The translations under genes and the position numbers were made by a program. From Porphyra umbilicalis (taxonomy: Eukaryota > Rhodophyta > Bangiophyceae > Bangiales > Bangiaceae), in contig KV919163.1 in assembly GCA_002049455.2 (NCBI GenBank), positions 1-58,685 on the forward strand: 58,685 bases of DNA, written 5' to 3'. Below are positions 51,160-58,685 of the stretch, piece after piece; the stretch's first letter is position 1; every line of letters begins with the position of its first letter. Below the pieces are notes generated by a model that did no database searches, was not told the DNA's origin, and saw nothing but the letters and a program-made list of their open reading frames with translations.

Positions 51160-53048
51160 CGTGAAGCAGGTTTTCCATTACCCCCCAATGGGCACAGTCA
51201 AACCGCGACAAGCTCATGACTCCTCCAATAACAAGCCCTCCACGACGCACCCTCAGATATCAACCTGTCCGATGACACCCGCTCAAGAGTACGAATCGCA
51301 TGGACGTCGGCAACGCATCTGATACCAGGCCACCGCCACCGCATCATTTTTGCTGGTGCGCAATGAACAACAGCATTGCTCATAAAAGTAAGAACGACCG
51401 AATCACACAATGTCAGTACTCCGACTACTCAAAATGCCGGCCCGGCGCGTCATTCACGTCTGTGCACCATGTACACACGAACCCGCTTACGTCTTCCCGT
51501 TGCGCTCACTCGGAGAGTACCGTCCTTGCCCGTACAGCACGTACCTGGTAGACTGACAGGAAGTTACGCGGCATCAACCTACGACGCTGCCGTCACCGTG
51601 GCAGCGGTGGGCACGTGACCGACCATGGCGGCGTCGACGGTCGGCCAGGTGGCGGATGCAGTCCTGGTGAGTATCACGAGCAGGTGGGGCAGAGCTCTGC
51701 TGACGAACGAGAGGACAGAAAACGTCCGCAACGGAGATACCTCAGAGATGCGCCACAAAATGCATGCGATGCGGCGACGACGATATCTTGAGCCCGACCG
51801 ACAATCATGACCGGACCCATTCATGACCTCGACGGTATCACGACAAGGATAGGAATCTGATATGGCACATGACAGCCACTGAGTCTTCATCACTTCTACG
51901 TTCTGTCATGTAGCACCCTCTCACAGACAGGGTTTGTTCGTGCACGATCGGCAGGGAGGCGTCTCAGGCTCCTCTCGCTTCACAAGTCTTGCTTCTCTCG
52001 CGGGCAATGCTGTCCGCCCCATTACAACACCACGAGCCGTCCTCCGGTTACTTTGCGGCCAGATTGGCTCATCAATGAAGTGTTCTGAGACAGTTTACTT
52101 GCCCTTGGATGGTGGTCCACTTCACGTGTGAATCATTCGTGACGTTTGTTGTTGTTGGCAGATGGAATCACACAGCGCGGAGTGTTCCCGTCGGCCTCGT
52201 TACGGCGTATTTTGCTGCACAGGTACACGCAGGGCCGGGCCCTGAAGAGCTGCGGTCTTGACGCCTCACCTGCAATGAGAATACGCCTACAACCGGTGCA
52301 CAACCTATCCCGCTGCACCACAGCCACGAGGTGGCAGGTTTGTGGACAGGCGCCGCGGGAGTCTCCCGTGCCGCCTGTCATTCGTCGCCTCTGATATAGG
52401 ATCAAATGATTGGGCCAACGGCCTCCGCACCGCAGCTGCGTGTGCGGACGGGCCACGGCCGTGCAGAACCGCCTCCCGCGTGATTCGTCCAATGGGAGCA
52501 TCATCCCGGGTCCATCTGAGTCAAATGATCCGCCAGCCAACTCCCACCACGTGGAGCGCCGAGGAGCTCATGCCTGCATCAGATCGGGTGATCGCCCCGA
52601 TCGCCAAGACCGACCAATCGCGATTCTTTGTGTGCGCGCAGGTGGCGCGCGTGAAGAAGCGCCGCCGGCGGCGTTTGTCCCATGGGAGCAGTTGCAGTTG
52701 TGAGAAGCGATTCTGTTCTTCCATCGTCCGCCAACCAAGCCCCTCGAACGCCCAATGGGAGCACCTTTCGGGCCCAGATTGTGTAATCGTACGGCCGCCA
52801 CCCAGCGATCTCGCATGAGCAAAGAAGTGCCCCTCACCGGGCCGACCATGTGGGAGCCGCTGTGACGTTCAGTGATCTGCTACAGCCCGGATGTGCGCGC
52901 CACTAGACCGCGCCGGTGTGCCCCACCCTCTCAGTGGAGGCACCTGCCTGCATTAGGCTGGACATCATCACTCCATCCGACCCCCTCCTTGTTTTTGTCG
53001 CTTCTGCGGATGCCGGTCCTGTCCACTCGGCCAGCAGGTTGACTACGA
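51160..53048. other. Long spacer, no supported gene
   Basis: Mixed-composition sequence with only short frames. The word CCAATGGGAGCA or a close variant recurs at about 52490, 52678 and 52751, and ATCAAATGAT at 52401 recalls the palindrome at 40759. I found no terminal repeats that would define an element around the transposase relic that follows. Confidence 0.4.
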
Positions 53049-54079
53049 TGTTCTCGGAGGCCACCCGGCAGCATGTCCTCGGCTTGCTCGAGGAGGATTA
53101 CTCACCGGGAGGAGGTGCGCGGCATCATGGGTTGCTCTGAGCGTTCGATGCGGCGCTGGCTGAAGCACCTTCGCGACAACGGGACGGTTTGGAGGAACCC
53201 AATGCTCCACAACAACCACGAGGACGCTGCCGTGCGCAACCCGACGCTCACTCACGCCATCCTTCTCCCTGTTGCAGCGTGAGCCGGCCGCATTCCTCAA
53301 GGATCACACCCACTTGCTGGTGGCTTTGAGCATTGACTATCCGGCCAGCGACCACCGGCTACGTCAGCCCAGCCACCGTTTACCGCGTGCTGAGGGCCAA
53401 CAACATCACGAGGAAGCGGATTGAGCGGCTCTACTCGGAGCGCTCGGAGGAGGCGCAGCGTGCCTTTGCCGTGGCAATCAATGAAATCCCCATGCGGTGC
53501 CTCATATCGGTGGATGAGACCCACACTCAAGGCTCCGACATGTACCGGCCATATGGGCGGAGCGTGCAAGGCGTTGCCTGCATCTTGTTTGGACCGCGAC
53601 ACCCGGCCCGTCCCTCGCACCAGCACCATGATGGCAGTGTCGTTTGTCGCACGGTGTTCTCTGGAGCACCACCGTCATCCTAGGCGGCGCACAAACTTCT
53701 GACGAACTGGCGACTGCTTCTGCATTGTCTTCGAGGCCAGATGAACACGTACGTGCCTGGCCTTGCGTGGGAGCTGCAGCCGGACGCATGCGTCATCCTC
53801 TACGACAACGCCGGCATCCACGACGCCGCAGGCGATGCCTTCATGCAGGCCAACGGCATGCATTTCGTGAGGCTTCCCGCCTACTCCCCGAACCTGCAGC
53901 CTATCGAGGGCGTGTTCAACGAGCTCAAGCGAAATGTGCGGGACCTAGTTTACCTCGACCACAGGTATATGACGAAGCCAATGCGCCTGATGGCAACTGC
54001 CACTGCGATGTTGACACAAGCGCAAATCGCTGGCCAGTTTGTTCGTGTCTCAAACAATATTGCCGAGTTGCTTGCGTGA
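53049..54079 (+). pseudogene. Tc1/IS630-type DDE transposase relic
   Basis: An N-terminal helix-turn-helix is visible in two frames (MFSEATRQHVLGLLEEDYS, then REEVRGIMGCSERSMRRWLK). A linker VSPATVYRVLRANNITRKRI and the DDE_3 catalytic core follow: SVDETHTQGSDMYRPYGRS (first Asp at 53513), VILYDNAGIHDAA (second Asp at 53804) and SPNLQPIEGVFNELK (Glu at 53906), with 33 residues between the last two. It ends at TGA 54077-54079. Frame changes near 53100-53130, 53280-53340 and 53600-53720 make it non-functional as written. No flanking inverted repeats were recognised. Confidence 0.8.
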
Positions 54080-54871
54080 TGGGAGTGAACGGCGCCTTGT
54101 TGGATTGTGTGCATAAAAGTGTGACGTACGGCTGCTGCCTTGCTTGTCTCTCTCCCGCAACACAACCTTCATGGCCAGCGTCCCCTAGTGTCGACACCAC
54201 GGCCTACAAGGCCAACCACCGCACATGCCGGCCCTACAACTTCTAAAGACACGTTGGTGTCTGGTACGTCACCTCACCGGCGTGCTCTTGTCCACCACCT
54301 CATCGGCGTGTTCTTGTCCACCACCTCATCGGCGTGCTCTTGTCCACCACCTCACCGGCAAAGCACGACTCCACCCACCTGCCAGGCGGCGGGCCTGCCT
54401 CCCTTGACGAGGCAACGTAAAGGCAATGCCCGCCACATGAGCGGTCCACCTTGTGCTGTTGCACTTGTGTGGGCGCGGTCATGACAGGCGGAAATGCAGT
54501 GGCCTTGCCTCATGGAAGGCTCTGGCCACATACACCTCCGTACCTCACGGACACCCACCTCCGCCTCCTTACTTTCGGCGCCGATCGGTTGGACCTCCTG
54601 CATTTTGCCTCCACCCTCCTCTACCTTTCTCCGATTGCCGCCGCCCACCCCAACTCCCATCACATTGCTGCCGCCCAGGGCATTCATGTCGGCAGCCGCC
54701 GCAGGAGGGCGACGCGCGCGTGTTGCCGCCACCTCTCCTCGGCGCGGCGGTCACAGCTATCGCCCCTGCGGTGGAGCAGCAGCATTTGCCTCGGCGACAG
54801 ACACCGTGAGACCAGCTGGAGCGAAGACGGTCGCGACGGGAGTGGCGTCGCCGGCGACGGTGCGGATCTTC
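54080..54871. other. Spacer with minisatellite
   Basis: Contains the 26-bp tandem repeat at 54270-54358. Plus-strand frames in 54494-54901 have a mildly protein-like end (TVRPAGAKTVATGVASPATV), without start or domain evidence. Confidence 0.4.
54270..54358. repeat. 26-bp minisatellite, 3.4 copies
   Basis: Tandem units CACCTCAYCGGCGTGYTCTT plus GTCCAC, starting at 54270, 54296 and 54322, with a partial fourth unit. It lies 190 bp after the transposase stop codon. Confidence 0.9.
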
Positions 54872-56113
54872 TTATACAGGTCCTCGGTTTGGACGATGTA
54901 GCAAGCCGCTCAAGGTAAGGTGGCACGCGTCGCCGTGGCGTGCATCGAGACGAACTTCTGATCGCCCTGCAGCACTATCCCGCCGCGCGTCCACTACCCC
55001 TTCCTGCGACCTGCCCAAAGTGTGGCACAACGCGTTGTACCAACTCACAATGACGCCTGTGAAAGCAACCCCGAACACTAGGAGCGAGACGGGACCCCTA
55101 CCGAGCGCGGGCGCACCAGTCGACGCTCTGCTTGCGCTGCCGACGCCACCGCCAACACGGTGCGGGGCGCGCTGCCGCCCGCCGCCCGCCGCACGTCTGA
55201 TACCACGTCGGCTGCTCCCATGTACGCTTCCCCCCCCTCCCCCCCCCCAACGCGAGAGAGGAAGAGCCCCTCCCCGCGTCAAGGGTGACGGACACCCCCC
55301 GCCGCCAGTCGACGGCCACGTCGACGAGGGGCGGCGTAATGGAGAGCGGCTCGAGCGCCCACGCGAGCGCCGACGTGTACACCGTCACTACCGTCGGCGC
55401 GCCAGCGGCCGCGGCCGCCCCGACCGCCGTTCCGAGCGGCGAAAGAGGTGCGCCGAGAGGGACCAGCGGGTGCCGCCGCGGCGGCCGCCGCCGCCGCCGC
55501 TCGCTGCGGCGGCCACGGGCAGGCGGAGCAGGTGGAGGTGCCCGTCGACGCCCCGCCCGTCCGGCTGGGTCCACCCGTCACCACCGCGGCCGGCATGGCC
55601 GACGCCCACCGCGTCGGTATGAGCTTCACGCGGCAGCCGCTGGTGCTCACCACCGTGGACGACGACGACGAGCGTCATGGTCGTGGGTGTGGCGACGTCG
55701 AGCAGTCCGCCGACCGACGCGCGAAACGCGCCCGGCGGCGGTGGCACGGCGGTGACCGACACCACCTGCCGCCCGTCGGTCGTGTACGCGGCCCTATCGA
55801 CGGCCGCGTGGGGCGCGGCGGCGACTCCGTTGCCGCCGGTCTGCCCGCTCTCGCACCCGCCGCCGCCCGCCGCATCGGGCGGCGCCACCGATGGGCAGCC
55901 AGCCGGCCGAGAGGGACTGAAACAGGCCGGCACAGGTCCACGACGCGCCCGAACGGGCGGCGACGCGGGCGGTCGGCACGGCGCGCGCCGCGTGGGGGCG
56001 AGGGGGGGGGGGGGGGAAGGGGGGTCACGCAGCCGACGGCGCGCCGTGGGGCGCGTCGGCGGTCGCGCGGATCAGCGCGTCAACGAAGCCCGCGTCGGGC
56101 GTCGTCGGCAGCA
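54872..56113 (-). CDS. Putative single-pass membrane protein, frame-broken
   Basis: A G+C-rich minus-strand gene read in pieces. A possible start is ATG 56113 (MLPTTPDAGFVDALIRATAD). Then come a beta-rich ectodomain (AAYTTDGRQVVSVTAVPPPP; SVGGLLDVATPTTMTLVVVV), an Ala run, and APTVVTVYTSALAWALEPLS, VDVAVDWRRGVSVTLDAGRG. After another shift at the G run 55228-55250 comes a transmembrane helix (VSLLVFGVAFTGVIVSWYNA, about 55040-55100) with a short charged tail ending at TGA 54872. The frame switches again sit in G/C runs. No clear signal peptide; the minus-strand frame at 56491-56114 may hold the true N-terminus. Family not recognised. Confidence 0.45.
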
Positions 56114-56870
56114 TGGACGGGGCATGGTTGTGGGAGAGTGGAAATCTAGGTGCGGCGCTAGAGGCGAGGAGGGAGAGTGCCCGGCCTCACGAGGCAGTGG
56201 CCGAGGGTGGGGGGTGGCGGGGGCAGCCAGACGCGGAGATGCGGGCCACCGGGCCGCGTAGATGCTGGTCCGGGCCACCGCGGTCGGCGCTGGTGCAAGT
56301 CTTGGCATCGGGGAGGACGGTGTCGCGGGTGCTCGATTAGGAGGCGGCGGCAGCGGCGGAGGTGGTGGTGGTGGCGGCGGCGGCGTCTCTGGTACTGCCG
56401 CGGCAGCGACGGCGCCGGGCTCCCGACCCGCGTCCCCCGCCACACTTGGATGCAGAGGAGCCCCCGCCGCCGCCACGTCATTGACAGGCATCGCCTTGGG
56501 AGCGGCACGGCCGCCTCGATCGCCGTCGAGGCGACGAGGCGGCAGCAGCCGCCGAAATCGGGGTCAGCGCAACCCTTGACTGGGCGGAATCCGCCTCCCC
56601 GTTGTCCGCAGCCAGGTGCAAAAGACTTGGCGTCAGTGTCGCGCCTGTTCATTGGTTGCTCAAGGACACTCGATCGCACTGCAGAGCAGCAATGCTTGTC
56701 AGAGGCCGCTGGAATATTGCCCCAGATTCGGTCATGATGTCAAAAGCGAGCGGCCAGGTTCCCGGAATCCACTGGTCCAAACTCGTCAGGCCAAGCCCCT
56801 GTGGTCGGCCACATGCGGCAGCCAATGGAATCAGCTGAAGATATCTTAACAGTGGCCCCTGCGCCAATAG

Positions 56871-57010
56871 ATCGCCCACCCGTTTCAGCTCCGAGCCAGC
56901 CCACACAGGATCATTGAATTGCATGGCGCCTCCCAGCCCCATCCGGGGGGTCGTCTAAGAACCATACCTGTACTAGACCCCCTCCGTGAATACATCGCCC
57001 ACCCGTTTCA
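56871..57010. repeat. 17-bp direct repeat pair, 123 bp apart
   Basis: ATCGCCCACCCGTTTCA occurs exactly at 56871-56887 and 56994-57010. The flanks are only loosely similar, so this is a short repeat rather than a long duplication. Confidence 0.8.
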
Positions 57011-57131
57011 CGACACGGTGAGAATCATGAATGAGTGGGCTACTTAGGATTCGCGTGGTCCATCAACAGCCGTTTTTCCATCGTCGCGGCTCCCCGAACA
57101 GCCCATCGGTTCCCATCGAAGCCCATCGCCC

Positions 57132-57205
57132 ATCGGAACAACGTTTCGCTGGGCGTTTTTGACCTCTGTGGAAGCCCTCCGATTCGCCATCGGAACAACG
57201 TTTCG
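57132..57205. repeat. 17-bp direct repeat pair, 57 bp apart
   Basis: ATCGGAACAACGTTTCG at 57132-57148 and 57189-57205, each followed by a (C/A)TGGGC word, in a tract rich in CCATCG words. Confidence 0.8.
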
Positions 57206-57479
57206 ATGGGCTTTGAGGCCTCACACGAGGCTGGGCCTCGCCCCAAAGATGCACGGAACGGCCGTTTCTCTCCAGCCCTGCTCGAGACCGCGGAGCGCCA
57301 ATGTGATGTGATTGGGCCAGCACTTGTCAGCAGCTTTTGGTGAGAGTCCCATCCTTGCTGTGCGCCCAGACTTACAGAGGCACGCGGCTCACCGCCCCGA
57401 CTTCGCGTCGAGACTGCTTGGCCTGCCAGCCCGTGGCAACGTGCCGAAGCAACACCGGCGACCATGCGTAACAGGAAGA

Positions 57480-58060
57480 GGCGGCGTGGAGCGGACGGGT
57501 ACCTTCGGCCCCCGCCAAGAGGGGGGCAGCGCTGAGAGGACGCACAACGGGGGCGGGGCTGGACGGACCAGCAGCGTCGGCCTCCGCCCGGGGGGGGCGG
57601 CGCTGAGGGAACTCACGAAGGGGGACGGCGCAAACGGGGCGCGGCACTGACCGGACCAACAGTGGCGGCCCCCACCAGAGGGAAGGCACCGCTGGGATGA
57701 CGCACAATGGGGGGCGGCGCTGAACGGACCAGCAGCGTCGGCCCCTGCCCGGGGGGGGCGTCGTTGAGACGCACGAAGAGAGGCGGTGCGCAACGGGGTG
57801 CGGCGCTGAACGGACCAGCAGTGTCAGCCCCCACCAGAGGGAAGGCACCGCTGGGATGACGCACAATGGGGGCGGCGCTGGACGGACCAGCAGCGTCGGC
57901 CCCTGCCCGGGGGGGGCGTCGTTGAGACGCATGAAGAGAGGCGGTGCGCAACGGGGTGCGGCGCTGAACGGACCAACAGCGTCGGCCGCCGCCAGGGGGA
58001 GAGGCGTTGAGAGGACGCGCGAGGGAGGGTGGCGCTGGACATATGAACGAAGGTGCCCGC
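57480..58060. repeat. Higher-order minisatellite (~159 bp, two half-units)
   Basis: Tandem array in which GCTGGGATGACGCACAATGG recurs at 57691 and 57850 (period 159). The shared core CGGCGCTGAACGGACCAGCA recurs at roughly alternating 73- and 86-bp spacing. Units at both ends are more diverged. Open frames across it are repeat artefacts. Confidence 0.85.
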
Positions 58061-58129
58061 CTTGTCGGGGGGGGGGCACCGTGACAATACTCCAACTCGC
58101 CCGACAGAGCGCAATAAACGACTCTGCAT

Positions 58130-58543
58130 TTACTTCACGTCCCACGGAAAGAATGCATTGAGAAAAAAACGCATGTCTAGGCGCTCCTGAAGTGGACTGT
58201 CCATGGTGGGTGGGTCCGCGTCCACGCCGCAGCGACCGGCCAGGTCCGCAAAGTCAGGCACCACGAAGGCCAGCCGCCGCACGTGCTCGACTGGCACGAG
58301 ACGCAGCGTGACGTCAGAGGCATTATCGACGACGCCCATTGAGGCGCAGGCATCCGCGCGCCACGAAGGGCAGAGCGGCTCCGGTGGCACAACCTCCAAT
58401 GGCACGAGGACGACGGCGTCCCCATTGGGCCCCCTCACGATGGTGCGGAGCTCCCCTATACACAGCCGCGACTCGTCACCGCCCGGGTGGTACAGCACCG
58501 CATCGTACCTCGGAGCGCCGAGGTAGTCCTCGGCCGCTCGCAT
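58130..58543 (-). CDS. C-terminal exon or fragment of a transposon-associated protein
   Basis: A clean 137-residue minus-strand frame with strongly protein-like sequence: RYDAVLYHPGGDESRLCIGE; VRGPNGDAVVLVPLEVVPPE; VRRLAFVVPDFADLAGRCGV; MRFFLNAFFPWDVK, TGA 58130. An in-frame TAG lies two codons before the ATG at 58543, within TTCAGTAGCAG, so the frame may be a last exon entered through an AG acceptor. The style matches C-termini of very large transposon proteins (KDZ-like, tentative) and may belong to the same lineage as the 27.4-28.9 kb fragments. The rest would lie beyond the right edge. Confidence 0.5.
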   Translation of the reverse strand: MRAAEDYLGAPRYDAVLYHPGGDESRLCIGELRTIVRGPNGDAVVLVPLEVVPPEPLCPSWRADACASMGVVDNASDVTLRLVPVEHVRRLAFVVPDFADLAGRCGVDADPPTMDSPLQERLDMRFFLNAFFPWDVK

Positions 58544-58685
58544 CTGCTACTGAACGCGCGCGCCACAGTCAAAGCGCGCCATAATTGGCGTGCGCGTTGC
58601 GACGCGTACGTGACGATGTGGCGCCAAGCACAAGAGCGCCGAAATGTTGGCCAAGTCCGGCCGCGTGGCCAAGTCGCCCACTAAC
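58544..58685. other. Right edge, incomplete
   Basis: 142 bp of G+C-rich sequence upstream of the minus-strand fragment. It may contain its preceding intron or exon, but the window ends before this can be decided. Confidence 0.3.

Larger units (their letters stand above)
56114..57479. other. Spacer with short direct repeats
   Basis: G+C-rich to about 56,580, then mixed. It contains two pairs of exact 17-bp direct repeats (56871/56994 and 57132/57189). Otherwise nothing recognised. Confidence 0.4.

Noticed and set aside
1..58685. CRISPR arrays, tRNA, rRNA, LTR retrotransposons
   Set aside because: The tandem repeats found are contiguous and lack spacers. No tRNA TPsiC-arm consensus, rRNA segment, reverse-transcriptase motif or long terminal repeat was seen.
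1..58685. Bacterial or giant-virus origin
   Set aside because: Canonical introns, hAT/pogo/MITE elements, signal and transit-like peptides and long gene-free transposon belts fit a nuclear genome better. No viral hallmark gene is present.

Overview
The window looks like nuclear DNA of an intron-poor eukaryote with extreme G+C genes. Evidence: canonical introns (a GTGAGT donor, TTGCAG and CAG acceptors), good Kozak contexts, N-terminal signal or transit-like peptides, and eukaryotic cut-and-paste transposons (pogo, hAT, PIF/Harbinger-like, Tc1/IS630-like). Genes sit in very G+C-rich islands full of C/G homopolymers and GCG/GCC codon runs. They are separated by much lower G+C transposon-rich stretches. 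I lean towards a bangiophyte red alga (Porphyra/Pyropia type). That is inference; a haptophyte or another G+C-rich alga is possible.

Layout. 0.9-8.15 kb: a basic-tailed hypothetical protein (+), an alpha/beta hydrolase (-) and a spliced, possibly organelle-targeted protein of unknown family (-). 8.16-11.34 kb: a MITE and a pogo-type MITE. 11.7-16.6 kb: an M13 (neprilysin-type) metallopeptidase and a small secreted Cys-rich protein. 16.65-31.8 kb: a transposon belt with a second inverted copy of the first MITE, a TA-flanked MITE, an hAT element with a perfect 8-bp target duplication, a 3.5-kb pogo element with a decayed transposase, and relics of a large transposon protein. 32.1-40.4 kb: a two-exon unknown protein, a caffeoyl-CoA-type O-methyltransferase, and a >1,100-residue Ala-rich single-pass membrane protein. 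40.7-58.7 kb: mixed sequence with a zinc-knuckle-like gene, an extended-PHD protein, a Tc1/IS630-like transposase relic, a possible membrane protein gene, minisatellites and a transposon-protein fragment at the right edge.

Most long genes switch reading frame, and most switches fall at long C or G homopolymers, so many apparent frameshifts may be assembly indels. Two other loci stay in one frame for hundreds of bases, broken only by stop codons; these look like genuine decay. No operon-like functional unit is visible. The host genes (hydrolase, peptidase, methyltransferase, surface protein) look independent. No rRNA, tRNA, CRISPR array or reverse transcriptase was recognised. G+C statements are by eye.
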